From assembly GCA_001872725.1 (NCBI GenBank), contig MNWR01000103.1, positions 1 to 33,267 of the forward strand: a stretch of 33,267 bases of DNA. The letters run 5' to 3'. The notes beneath the pieces were generated by a model. The model had not been told where the DNA came from. It saw only the letters and a program-made list of their open reading frames with translations, and made no database searches. Of the stretch, positions 8,734 through 17,672 are shown one piece after another. This DNA is from Proteobacteria bacterium CG1_02_64_396. GTDB taxonomy: Bacteria; Pseudomonadota; MNWR01; CG1-02-64-396. Numbering within the stretch: the stretch's first letter is position 1; each line of letters starts with the position of its first letter. Both the position numbers and the translations under genes were made by a program.

Positions 8734-10067
8734 TGGATGGCGCCCCTATGACGACCGAACTCCCCCATCGCATCGTCATCGTCGGCGGCGGCGCCGGTGG
8801 GCTCGAACTGGCCACCCGACTGGGCGACACCCTGGGCAAGCGGGGCAAGGCCTCGATCACCCTGGTCGACCTATCGCGCACCCATTTATGGAAACCGCTG
8901 CTGCACCAGGTGGCGGCGGGGAGCCTCGACCTGGGGGATCACGAGCTCGACTACCTGGCCCAGGCCCGCTGGCACCACTTCAATTTTCAGCTGGGACGAA
9001 TGGAGGGGCTCGACCGCCAGGCCAAAGAGATCTGGCTGGCGGCCACCTACGACGAAGAGGGGCGGCAGGTATTGCCAAGGCGCGCCATCGCCTTCGATAC
9101 CCTGATTCTGGCGGTCGGCAGCACCACCAACGACTTCGGCACCCCCGGCGCCGCCGAACACGCCATTTCGCTGGATCGCCCCGAGCAGGCCGCCACCTTC
9201 CACCGCCGTTTGGTCAACGCCTGTTTGCGGGCCAACACCCAAACCGAACCGCTGCGTCCCGAGCAGCTGCATGTGGCCATCATCGGCGCTGGAGCCACCG
9301 GGGTGGAGTTGGCCGCCGAGCTGCACAACACCACCCGGGAACTGCTCGCCTACGGTCTGGACCGCATCGACGCCGAGCGGGATATCCGCATCACCATCGT
9401 CGAGGCGGCCGAGCGCATCCTCCCCGCCCTGCCCCCCCGACTATCGCTGGCCGCCGAGGGGCTGCTGCGCCGCTTGGGGGTTCAAGTCATCACCCGCGAT
9501 CCGGTTTCGGCGGTCGACGCCTACGGGATCGACACCGCCTCGGGAGAGCGGGTCGACGCCGAGCTGGTGGTTTGGGCGGCGGGGATCAAGGCCCCCGACT
9601 TCTTGCGCGACATCGCGGGGCTCGAATCCAACCGTTTGGGGCAACTGGTGGTCGCGCCAACCCTACAAACGACCCGCGACCCCGACATCTTCGCGTTGGG
9701 CGACTGCGCCGCCTGCCCCTGGCCCGAACACGGCGGACTGATCCCCCCCCGAGCGCAGGCGGCCCACCAGCAAGCCAGCCATCTGGTCAAGGCGATGCGG
9801 TTGCGGCTGGCGGGACGACCGCTCAAACCCTTTCGCTACCGCGATTTCGGCTCATTGGTGTCGCTGGGAAAATACAGCACGGTGGGCAGTTTGATGGGGG
9901 GACTCAATACCGGGGCGCTCACGGTGGAGGGGCGATTCGCCCTATTGATGTACAAGTCGCTCTATAAGATGCACCTGCTGGCGCTGCACGGGCCGGTGCA
10001 GGTCTTCCTCGACACCCTGGCCCGGATCATCACCCGACGCGGGGAGCCAAGGGTGAAGCTGCATTAA
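8733..10067 (+). CDS. ndh: Type II NADH dehydrogenase (NAD(P)/FAD-dependent oxidoreductase)
   Basis: NDH-2 oxidises NADH and reduces quinone without pumping protons, bound at the inner face of the cytoplasmic membrane. It has the FAD Rossmann motif IVIVGGGAGGLELATRLG at the N-terminus, PLLHQVAAGSLD, the NAD motif VAIIGAGATGVELAAEL near residue 180, and the second FAD motif DIFALGDCAACP near 320. An amphipathic/hydrophobic C-terminus carries the usual quinone/membrane region. The start at 8733 uses TGATG overlap with the TonB-like stop; ATG 8748 is possible. The last 227 bp are duplicated at 11942-12168: this C-terminus may have been supplied by the inserted ATPase/DUF4276 module. Confidence 0.93.
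   Translation: MDGAPMTTELPHRIVIVGGGAGGLELATRLGDTLGKRGKASITLVDLSRTHLWKPLLHQVAAGSLDLGDHELDYLAQARWHHFNFQLGRMEGLDRQAKEIWLAATYDEEGRQVLPRRAIAFDTLILAVGSTTNDFGTPGAAEHAISLDRPEQAATFHRRLVNACLRANTQTEPLRPEQLHVAIIGAGATGVELAAELHNTTRELLAYGLDRIDAERDIRITIVEAAERILPALPPRLSLAAEGLLRRLGVQVITRDPVSAVDAYGIDTASGERVDAELVVWAAGIKAPDFLRDIAGLESNRLGQLVVAPTLQTTRDPDIFALGDCAACPWPEHGGLIPPRAQAAHQQASHLVKAMRLRLAGRPLKPFRYRDFGSLVSLGKYSTVGSLMGGLNTGALTVEGRFALLMYKSLYKMHLLALHGPVQVFLDTLARIITRRGEPRVKLH
9841..10067 (+). repeat. Direct repeat, left copy: 3' end of ndh (att-like)
   Basis: 227 bp at the 3' end of ndh are repeated at 11942-12168. In the first 94 bp the two copies differ at a single base (position 29). In the remaining 133 bp I count about 23 differences, most of them synonymous. 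The two copies bracket the ATPase and DUF4276 genes. Confidence 0.95.
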
Positions 10068-10156
10068 ACCTCACCGGTTGCGCAAAAACTTGAACAAACC
10101 CGGTTTTACGCTTGAATAGCGCCCATCCGACCACCCAACCCAAGGGCGTTGCCACG

Positions 10157-11251
10157 ATGAAACCTGTTTCCTGTTGGAATCAACTGTCGCGATTGAAACT
10201 CGATGGCTACAAGTCGATTGCGGCTTGCAATATCGAGATGGGTCGCTTGAACGTCTTGATCGGCGCCAACGGAGCGGGTAAATCCAACTTCATCGGTTTC
10301 TTTCGGCTGATCGTTCAAATATTGGACCAACAGCTCCAAACAACCGTGGGCGCATCGGGAGGGCCGGACGCCTTGCTCCATTTCGGCAGAAAAACGACCG
10401 AGGCGCTGCGCGCCGAGCTCTATTTCGGCAACAACGGCTACCGCTTCACCCTCGTGCCCACCCAAGACAACCGCATGATGTTCAAGCACGAGGCGTTGTG
10501 GTGGAACGTCACTGGCGAGTATTCCCCGCGTTCCGGCCACTTTGAGTCGTATACCGAAACGATGAGTGCGACCGCGATTTACGACTACGTCGTTCCCACC
10601 ATCCGTAGCTGGCGGCTCTATCACTTCCACGACACCGGCAGCTCGGCCCTCGTCAAACAAATCCACGGCATCAACGACAACGAATATCTGCGCGAGGATG
10701 CCCGCAACCTGGCCGCCTTTTTGTACCGGCTCCAACACCAGCACGAAGAACACTATCAACGCATCGTTAAAACCATCCGTCTGGTCGCCCCCTTCTTCGG
10801 CGATTTCCACCTGCGCCCCACCGTTGCCAATCCTGAGAAAATCCAGTTGGAATGGACCGAAAGGGGGCAAGACGTCCCCTTCACCGCCAGCGCCCTGTCC
10901 GACGGCACTTTGCGTTTCATCTGCCTGGCCACCGTACTGCTGCAACCCGAGGGGTTCATGCCCGCCTCGATTTTGATCGACGAGCCGGAACTGGGCCTTC
11001 ACCCGTTTGCCATTACGGTACTCGGCGGGTTGATGAAGGCGACGTCGCAGCGACATCAACTGATCGTCTCGACCCAATCGGTGGAGTTGGTCGACGAATT
11101 CGAAGCCGACGATCTGATCGTGGTCGACAAAGCGGGGGGCGCTTCGACCTTCACGCGCCCCGACCGGCAAGCCCTTGCTGAATGGCTGAAGGAATACAGT
11201 CTGGGCGAGGTATGGAAGAAGAACCTGCTGGGAGGGAGGCCCGCACGATGA
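10157..11251 (+). CDS. AAA ATPase of the OLD/ABC-type (AAA_21-like), first gene of a two-gene putative defence module
   Basis: The 364-aa protein has an ABC/SMC-type ATPase core. Features are RLKLDGYKSI, the Walker A GANGAGKSN (residues 36-44), an ABC-signature-like SALSDGTLRF, Walker B SILIDEPELGLHP, and the H-loop region LIVSTQSVELVDEF. There is no TOPRIM domain in this chain. ATG 10157 is preferred (AAGGG about 11 nt before); TTG 10112 would add 15 residues. It overlaps the DUF4276 gene by 4 nt. Such ATPases with a separate TOPRIM-like partner are known from anti-phage systems of the OLD/PARIS type, but I cannot name this pair. It sits between the two ndh 3'-end copies and looks more AT-rich than its neighbours, consistent with transfer. 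Confidence 0.85.
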   Translation: MKPVSCWNQLSRLKLDGYKSIAACNIEMGRLNVLIGANGAGKSNFIGFFRLIVQILDQQLQTTVGASGGPDALLHFGRKTTEALRAELYFGNNGYRFTLVPTQDNRMMFKHEALWWNVTGEYSPRSGHFESYTETMSATAIYDYVVPTIRSWRLYHFHDTGSSALVKQIHGINDNEYLREDARNLAAFLYRLQHQHEEHYQRIVKTIRLVAPFFGDFHLRPTVANPEKIQLEWTERGQDVPFTASALSDGTLRFICLATVLLQPEGFMPASILIDEPELGLHPFAITVLGGLMKATSQRHQLIVSTQSVELVDEFEADDLIVVDKAGGASTFTRPDRQALAEWLKEYSLGEVWKKNLLGGRPAR

Positions 11252-11907
11252 CCCGGCTCAAAATTCTGGTCGAGGGGCAAACCGAGGAGACCTTCGTCCG
11301 AGAATTGCTGGTTCCTCACTATGCCCGCATGGGGCTTTACATCTCCCCCATCGTCGCCACAACCAGTCCAAGCCACAGGGGTGGCATCGTCAGTTACGGC
11401 AAGGTTCGCAACCAACTCGTTCGGCTGTGCCGAGAAGATCGCGATGCCTGGATCTCCACCTTCTTCGACCTCTACGCCCTACCCGGCGACTTCCCCGGCA
11501 AGCTGGATCGCGACTATCCCCACCAAGGCTCGGGGGGGCAAAAAGCGGCCTACTTGGAGGGGCGCCTCACCCAAGATTTGGACGAGCGCAACTTCATCCC
11601 CTACCTGATGGTTCACGAATTCGAGGCGCTGCTGTTCGTGGAACCTCAAAGGTTTGGCGACTGGACGGACGATGCCGGTGTTGCTGCGCAATTAACCAGC
11701 CAGGCTCTGAAATTCTCCTCGCCTGAAGAGATCAACGAAGGCGTTCACTCCGCCCCTTCGAAGCGAATTACCCAAGCCATGCCTGGGTACCAAAAACCGA
11801 CCCACGGCCCCCTGATCGCGTGCGATATTGGCCTGGACCCACTACGGCAGTCGTGTCCGCACTTCAGTGCATGGCTTAACCAAATTGAACAACTCGGTTC
11901 GAACTAA
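11248..11907 (+). CDS. DUF4276 family protein (TOPRIM-like candidate effector)
   Basis: The 219-aa protein begins MTRLKILVEGQTEETFVREL. The strand-Glu-Gly motif (Glu9) followed by T-E-E is the hallmark I associate with DUF4276, and it resembles the first Glu of TOPRIM nuclease folds. A second acidic patch is FFDLYALPGDFPG (about residues 75-87), and a third is HEFEALLF (about 127-134), which also recurs in the family. ATG 11248 overlaps the ATPase stop (ATGA), with GGGAGGGAGG just upstream, so synthesis is coupled. By analogy with AriA/AriB of PARIS the ATPase may restrain or activate it. Nuclease activity is an inference. The gene ends 34 nt before the second ndh-tail copy. Confidence 0.8.
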   Translation: MTRLKILVEGQTEETFVRELLVPHYARMGLYISPIVATTSPSHRGGIVSYGKVRNQLVRLCREDRDAWISTFFDLYALPGDFPGKLDRDYPHQGSGGQKAAYLEGRLTQDLDERNFIPYLMVHEFEALLFVEPQRFGDWTDDAGVAAQLTSQALKFSSPEEINEGVHSAPSKRITQAMPGYQKPTHGPLIACDIGLDPLRQSCPHFSAWLNQIEQLGSN

Positions 11908-11941
11908 TACGCCTCGAAATCCCACATCACGGTTATTTTCT

Positions 11942-12168
11942 GCGATTTCGGCTCATTGGTGTCGCTGGGCAAATACAGCACGGTGGGCAGTTTGATGGGG
12001 GGACTCAATACCGGGGCGCTCACGGTGGAGGGGCGCTTTGCCCTGTTGATGTACAAGTCGCTTTACAAAATGCACCTGCTGGCACTGCATGGTCCGGTTC
12101 AGGTTTTTCTCGATACCTTGGCCCGTATGCTGACCCGGCGCAGCGATCCGAGGGTGAAGCTGCATTAA
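11942..12168 (+). pseudogene. Orphan 3' fragment of ndh (right copy of direct repeat)
   Basis: An open stretch of 75 codons encodes the last part of NDH-2 (DFGSLVSLGKYSTVGSLMGG through to PRVKLH, stop TAA). The rest of the gene is absent upstream, and no start context is visible. It differs from the functional ndh tail mainly by silent changes, and by MLTRRSDP in place of IITRRGEP. It is most simply the original 3' end of ndh, displaced when the ATPase/DUF4276 block arrived carrying its own tail. An internal GTG could in principle start a short ORF, but nothing supports expression. Confidence 0.85.
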
Positions 12169-12213
12169 CCCCGTTTTCGGCGCCATCCCGCGCTTGTCGG
12201 CCGAAGGGGCGCC

Positions 12214-14730
12214 ATGACGCCACACCCACCCATTGTTGCCGCCCCGCTTCCCAATGACGCGCCCACGCCGCGCAAAGGGAAGATCCCCCCCTTTGCCATC
12301 GTCGGCATCGGCGCCTCGGCCGGGGGGCTGGAGGCGCTTGAGCTCTTTTTTGCCCATCTACCCGCCGATTGCGGTATGGCCTTCGTGGTGGTTCTGCACC
12401 TGGACCCGACCCACAAAGGGATGATGCCCGAGCTGTTGGGGCGGACGACAACCATGCCGGTGGTGCAGGCCAAGAGCCGAATGAGGGTTCTGCCCAACCA
12501 CGTCTACGTCATCCCCCCCAACCACGACCTCTCCATCCTGCACGACACGCTGCATCTACTCGACCCCAGCGCCCCGCGCGGTCTGCGGCTGCCCATCGAC
12601 TTTTTCTTGCGCACGTTGGCCCAGGATCGGAGCGATCTGGCGGTCGCCATAATCCTGTCGGGCATGGGCTCCGACGGCGCCCAGGGCGTGCGGGTCATCA
12701 AAGAGATGGGGGGACTGGTGTTGGTGCAGGACCCGACCACCGCCAAATTCAACGGCATGCCAAACAGCGCCGTGGCGACCGGCATGGTCGACGTTGTTGC
12801 CCCCATCGAAGCACTACCTCGCCGCTTGCTCGACTGCATGGGCCATCCCTCCAGTTTGTCCCCGCCGTCACCGCCCAACATACGAGGCAAGAGCGAGGCG
12901 CTCGACACGATTTTCATCCTGCTGCGCGCCCACACCGGCCACGATTTTTCGCTCTACAAACAAACCACCGTGCTGCGTCGAATCGAGCGTCGGATGGGGG
13001 TGCATCAGATCGACCGGATCGATCAGTACCTTCGCTTCCTGCGCGAAACCCCCCAAGAACTCACCCTGCTGTTCAAAGAGCTGTTGATCGGGGTGACCAG
13101 CTTCTTTCGCGATCCCCAGGCATGGCTCGATTTGCAAGAACAGGGACTGCCCCTTTTGCTCGATCAAGCCCCCGACGGCGCCACCCTGCGAGGCTGGGTG
13201 GCCGGGTGTTCCAGCGGCGAGGAGGCCTACTCCCTGGCCATCGCCTTTAAAGAGGCTTTGGCGCGGCTTCAGCCCCCCCGCCACCTCAGTCTGCAAATCT
13301 TCGCCACCGACCTAGACCCCGATGCCATCGTCCAAGCCCGGCAAGGGCTCTATCCCGCCCACCTCGTCGCCCACCTCGGCCCGGAGCGACTTAACCGGTT
13401 TTTTGTGGCGGAGGGGGGGGAGTACCGAATTGCCCCCGTCATTCGAGAGATGGTGGTTTTTGCCCAACAAAACCTCATCATGGACCCTCCCTTTACCAAA
13501 CTCGACATTCTGACCTGCCGTAATCTGCTTATTTATCTAGGCGCCCCGCTGCAAAAACGGCTGCTGCCCCTGTTCCACTATTGTCTCAACCCTGGCGGTC
13601 TGCTGTTTCTGGGCAGCGCCGAGACCCTCGGCGGCTTCGAAGATCGGTTCGATCCGCTGTCCCCAAAGTCGCGCCTCTTCCGGCGCAATCGCGCCCCTGC
13701 CGAGGGGGTACCCTTCCCCAGCCGTCTGTTCCCTGCCATGGAGAGCCCAGTGGAAAGTGCCCCACCCTCGATCCCGATCCCCAATCTGCAAGGGGAGGCC
13801 GATCAACTGATATTGCGCCGTTTTGCCCCCGCCGCCGTGTTGGTCAACGGCGATGGGGACATCCTCTACGTCAGCGGTCGTACCGGAAAATACCTAGAAC
13901 CTGCGGCGGGCAAGGCCAACTGGAACCTCTACGCCATGGCCCGTGAGGGGCTGCGCCAGGAGTTGCCCCTGGCGTTGTCTCAGGCGCTGCGCGACGGGTC
14001 GGAGGTTGTGGTGCACGGGATTGGGGTGCACGGTGAAGGGGGGCTGCAAGGGATCGACTTAACCATCACCCCCCTGTCGGAGCCCGGTCCCCTTCAGGGG
14101 ATGGCGATGGTGGTGTTCCACGACATCACCCTCCCCTCACCCTCCGAGGCGGGTCAACCGGGCCGGGCCGACACTGCCCAACCCAGGGAGCTCAAACGGG
14201 CGCTGAGCCAGGCCCACGAAGAGATCCGCGCCCTACGCCGGGCGATGCAATCCGACCGGGAGGAGCTCCGCTCCGCCAACGAGGAGTTGCAAACGGTCAA
14301 CGCCGAGCTGCAAGCCAGGGTGGACGAGCTGTCGTGGGTCAACAACGACATGAAAAACCTGCTCAACAGCACCGACATCGCCACCGTCTTTCTCGATAAC
14401 GACTTAAAAATTCGCCGCTTCACCACCCAGGCGACCAAAATCTTCAAGCTGATCCCCAGCGATGTAGGGCGCGCGTTGGGCGACATCGTCACCACCCTGG
14501 ACTACCCCGGGTTGCAGAAAGAGATCCATGAGGTGCTGCGCACCCTGGTCTTTCACGAAACCCAAATCCCCGCCACTGAGGGGCGTTGGTATGCCGCCCG
14601 GATCATGCCCTACCGTACCCAAGAGAACGTGATTTCCGGGGTGGTGATGACCTTCTCGGACATCAGCAAATCCAAAGCGCTGGAGGCGCAGTTGCGCCAA
14701 AGACCCACCGAGAGGGGGGGTGCGTCATGA
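12214..14730 (+). CDS. CheB-CheR-PAS fusion (chemotaxis-type methylesterase/methyltransferase sensor)
   Basis: The 838-aa protein has an N-terminal CheB methylesterase domain (about residues 27-215). Its full triad is visible: Ser35 in GIGASAGG, His62 in VVLHLDP, Asp154 in SGMGSDG. A CheR methyltransferase domain follows (about 228-490) with HRIE-like IERRMG, the SAM loop GCSSGEEAYSLAI and NLLIYL. A PAS-like region near 525-640, a coiled coil (about 655-710, NEELQTVNAELQARVDELS) and a PAS domain (about 710-830) complete it. There is no receiver, histidine kinase or GGDEF domain, so output is not by a classical kinase. It overlaps the HD-GYP gene by 4 nt. Start ATG 12214 lies 45 nt after the ndh fragment; a good Shine-Dalgarno is not obvious (GAAGGGG). 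Confidence 0.93.
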   Translation: MTPHPPIVAAPLPNDAPTPRKGKIPPFAIVGIGASAGGLEALELFFAHLPADCGMAFVVVLHLDPTHKGMMPELLGRTTTMPVVQAKSRMRVLPNHVYVIPPNHDLSILHDTLHLLDPSAPRGLRLPIDFFLRTLAQDRSDLAVAIILSGMGSDGAQGVRVIKEMGGLVLVQDPTTAKFNGMPNSAVATGMVDVVAPIEALPRRLLDCMGHPSSLSPPSPPNIRGKSEALDTIFILLRAHTGHDFSLYKQTTVLRRIERRMGVHQIDRIDQYLRFLRETPQELTLLFKELLIGVTSFFRDPQAWLDLQEQGLPLLLDQAPDGATLRGWVAGCSSGEEAYSLAIAFKEALARLQPPRHLSLQIFATDLDPDAIVQARQGLYPAHLVAHLGPERLNRFFVAEGGEYRIAPVIREMVVFAQQNLIMDPPFTKLDILTCRNLLIYLGAPLQKRLLPLFHYCLNPGGLLFLGSAETLGGFEDRFDPLSPKSRLFRRNRAPAEGVPFPSRLFPAMESPVESAPPSIPIPNLQGEADQLILRRFAPAAVLVNGDGDILYVSGRTGKYLEPAAGKANWNLYAMAREGLRQELPLALSQALRDGSEVVVHGIGVHGEGGLQGIDLTITPLSEPGPLQGMAMVVFHDITLPSPSEAGQPGRADTAQPRELKRALSQAHEEIRALRRAMQSDREELRSANEELQTVNAELQARVDELSWVNNDMKNLLNSTDIATVFLDNDLKIRRFTTQATKIFKLIPSDVGRALGDIVTTLDYPGLQKEIHEVLRTLVFHETQIPATEGRWYAARIMPYRTQENVISGVVMTFSDISKSKALEAQLRQRPTERGGAS

Positions 14731-17162
14731 GCAAGGATCCCGCGACAACCGAATGTCGACGGCAGGCCGAGGCGCTTCTGCTCCAGAGGCAAGCGGGAAC
14801 GTCGCCCCCTTCCGAGGGGGATGTGCACAAGCTGCTGCACGAACTTCAGGTGCATCAGATCGAACTGGAGATGCAAAACCAAGCGTTGGAACAGGCCAAC
14901 GAAACCGCCCGCTCGGCCCTGGATCGCTACGCCGAACTCTACGACTTTGCCCCCATCGGCTACTTCACCCTCGATCCGGTCGGGGTCATCGCCCAGGGCA
15001 ATCTGGCCGGGGCGGCCCTGTTGCATACCGAGCGGGGGCGACTGGTCGGCCAGCGTTTGGGCAACTTTCTCACCTCTGAGGGACGCGGGCGTTTTGCCGA
15101 CTTTCTGGATCACCTTTTTGCCGTGGCAACCTCATCGCAGTGTGAATTGGCCTTGGAGGGGGGGGGCTGGATCCGCATTGCGGGGCAGGTCGAGGGGTCT
15201 GGTCGGCACTGCCGCACCGTCGTGCAAGAGATCACCGCCGAACGGCAAGCCTCCCTGGCCCTGGCCGCCGAACAAACCCGGCTGCGCACCCTGATCCGCA
15301 CCATCCCCGACCTGGTCTGGCTCAAAGACACCCACGGGGTCTACCTCGACTGCAACCCCGCCTTCGAGCGCTTCTTCGGCGCTCCAGCGGCGCAGATCGT
15401 CGGCAAAACCGACGCCGATTTTGTTGATGCCCATTTGGCTGAAACCTTTCGGCAAAAAGATCTCGACGTCATGCTGGCGGAGGAACCCTGCCGCCTTGAA
15501 GAGTGGATCACCCTGGCCGACAGCGGGGCGCACGTCCTGGTCGAGACGATCAAAACCCCCATGTTGGACAGTGATGGACAGATCTTCGGGGTGTTGGGGA
15601 TCGCCCGGGATATCACCGAGCGGTTCGAAACCCAGCAGAAGCTGGAGCAACAACTGAGGCAGATTGAGGTTGCCGCCCTCGAATGGCGGGAGGTCTTCGA
15701 CGCCCTGCCCGATCCCATCTTTTTACACGACCGCGATCTCAAGATCGTCCGGGCCAACCACGCCTATACCGAGCGGGCCGGTCGCCCCTTCGAGCAGATT
15801 ATGGGTCAGCCCTACTGGCAGATCTTCCCAGCCACGACCGCCCCCAGCGACCATTGCCTCAACCTGGTCGAAAAACAGACCCAAATCGAGACCCCCGACG
15901 GCGCCATCTTCGACAGTCGCTCCTTCCCGGTCTCCGATGCCCAGGGGCAATACCTCTTCTCGGTCCACATTCTTGAAGAAATCACCGAGCGGATTCGGAA
16001 GGAACACATCCTTGCCCGCACCACCCACGCCCTGCGCACCTTAAGCGCCAGCAACCGGTCCTTGATTCACACCCACGACGAAAACCAACTGCTTGACGCC
16101 ATGTGCCGGGCGGCGGTGAAGGAGGGGGGGTATCGGATGGCCTGGGTCGGCATCGTCGGGGGGAAGGGGCAGCCCTGGCCGGTTCCGGTGGCCCACGCCG
16201 GGATCTCCCCCGACGATCTAACGGCGCTGGAGCGGGGATTGATGGAGGGGCGACGGGACGACCGCCCCGCCATGAAGGCGCTGGCCACCGGCAAGACCCA
16301 GATCGAACACAACGTGCCGACCGAAGCTTCGTCGCCGCAGGCGCGCCAAGAGGCGATCCGTCTGGGTTATGCCGCCTGCATCGCCCTGCCGTTGGCCAAC
16401 GACGCCCTCCCTTTCGGGGTGCTCACCTTGTATTCCCAACAGGCGGCCCCCTTCGGCCCCGAAGAGGTCGCCCTGCTCGAAGAGATGGCCGGCGACATGG
16501 CCTTCGGCATCGTCAACCTGCACACCAGCCAGCAGCGGGATCAGGCCCTGCTCGACAACCAGCGTTACCTGTCTCAAATACAAGCCAATTTAGAATCGAC
16601 CATCCAGGCGATTTCAATGACGGTCGAAATGCGCGATCCCTATACGGCGGGGCACCAACGGCGGGTGACCGCGCTGGCTTGCGCCATCGCCGCCGATCTG
16701 GAGCTCGAACCCGAGCAGATCCATGGCCTGCGCATCGGCGCCGTCATCCACGACCTGGGCAAGATTCAGATCCCCGCCGAGATCTTGAGCAAACCGGGCA
16801 AACTCACCGAGTTGGAACGGAGCCTGATTCAGCAACATGCCCAAATCGGCTACAACATCCTCAAGGGGATCGACTTCCCCTGGCCGGTGGCCGACATGGT
16901 GTTGCAGCACCACGAACGGCTCGACGGTTCCGGTTACCCGAACGGTTTAAAGGGGAATCTCATCCTGCTGGAAGCCCGGATCATCGCGGTGGCCGACATC
17001 GTCGAGGCGATGGCCTCCCACCGCCCCTACCGCCCCTCGCTTGGAATCGAGGCGGCGCTGGAGGAGATCGCCCGCCAACGGGAGGATGGGCTGCTCGATC
17101 CCACCGTGGTCGATGTCTGCCTCACCTTGTTTCACGACAAGGGGTTTGTGCTGGGGGATTGA
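14727..17162 (+). CDS. PAS/GAF sensor with HD-GYP c-di-GMP phosphodiesterase domain
   Basis: The 811-aa cytosolic protein has an N-terminal coiled coil (HELQVHQIELEMQNQALEQ) leading into a PAS-like domain (about 70-165). Two more PAS domains lie at about 190-310 and 315-430, and a GAF domain at about 445-605 (GYRMAWVGIV, ACIALPLAN, FGVLTLYSQQ). The HD-GYP domain (about 630-800) has HDLGKIQIP (HD near residue 674) and HHERLDGSGYP (near 728-738), so the metal and GYP residues are intact. HD-GYP enzymes hydrolyse c-di-GMP to pGpG/GMP. Its start overlaps the CheB-CheR-PAS stop (ATGA), which suggests a co-translated pair in which the fusion sensor may act with this phosphodiesterase. Confidence 0.94.
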   Translation: MSKDPATTECRRQAEALLLQRQAGTSPPSEGDVHKLLHELQVHQIELEMQNQALEQANETARSALDRYAELYDFAPIGYFTLDPVGVIAQGNLAGAALLHTERGRLVGQRLGNFLTSEGRGRFADFLDHLFAVATSSQCELALEGGGWIRIAGQVEGSGRHCRTVVQEITAERQASLALAAEQTRLRTLIRTIPDLVWLKDTHGVYLDCNPAFERFFGAPAAQIVGKTDADFVDAHLAETFRQKDLDVMLAEEPCRLEEWITLADSGAHVLVETIKTPMLDSDGQIFGVLGIARDITERFETQQKLEQQLRQIEVAALEWREVFDALPDPIFLHDRDLKIVRANHAYTERAGRPFEQIMGQPYWQIFPATTAPSDHCLNLVEKQTQIETPDGAIFDSRSFPVSDAQGQYLFSVHILEEITERIRKEHILARTTHALRTLSASNRSLIHTHDENQLLDAMCRAAVKEGGYRMAWVGIVGGKGQPWPVPVAHAGISPDDLTALERGLMEGRRDDRPAMKALATGKTQIEHNVPTEASSPQARQEAIRLGYAACIALPLANDALPFGVLTLYSQQAAPFGPEEVALLEEMAGDMAFGIVNLHTSQQRDQALLDNQRYLSQIQANLESTIQAISMTVEMRDPYTAGHQRRVTALACAIAADLELEPEQIHGLRIGAVIHDLGKIQIPAEILSKPGKLTELERSLIQQHAQIGYNILKGIDFPWPVADMVLQHHERLDGSGYPNGLKGNLILLEARIIAVADIVEAMASHRPYRPSLGIEAALEEIARQREDGLLDPTVVDVCLTLFHDKGFVLGD

Positions 17163-17345
17163 GGTTTTGGGGGGGAAGGAGTGGGGTGGGCGGTGGATGC
17201 GCCGCGCTTATCCATCCACAACACAAACGGGGGAACAAACCCTGGGGGGCGTGCCCTTTTGTGCTCTTCGTGAAGCCCCAAAACCAGGCAAACGCCGAAT
17301 ACAAGCCTCCTGCCTTTTTCAGCGACGTTTCGCAAAAATCAAAAG

Positions 17346-17370
17346 CTTCGGCGACGGGGTCGCCTCCTAC
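17346..17370 (-). repeat. REP-like palindrome, second subfamily
   Basis: On the minus strand this reads GTAGGAGGCGACCCCGTCGC then CGAAG: GTAG plus a GGCGAC/GTCGCC stem. The same core recurs at 17809-17834 (loop changed to CTAA) and three times in the 24.3-kb tandem repeat. Confidence 0.75.
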
Positions 17371-17672
17371 GACAGCAGCGCTGGACCGCTCGGAAGCGCC
17401 GATTCAATCAGCGCTTCCCTAGGAGCCCGTCGGACTTACCGGTCCACCACCCCGCCCACCCCGCAGCGTCATCCCCGCGCAGGCAACGTGGTAGGAGCGC
17501 CGCCCTCGGCGCGATGCTCTTTCGGTGAGCGCGGTGGGATCCCCCGGAGACCGGCCCCCTACGCCGGGGATGGGGGCGGTGGGGCAAGCGTGGGGGGCGT
17601 TGCTGCTGCGGCCCTCACCCTAACCCTCTCCCCTGAGGGGCGAGGGGACAGAAAGGCGGCGTGGTTGGCCCC

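Noticed and set aside
11956-12168. Short intact gene made from the ndh tail
   Set aside because: It has no ribosome site or independent start and duplicates the C-terminus of NDH-2, so a displaced gene fragment is the simpler reading.
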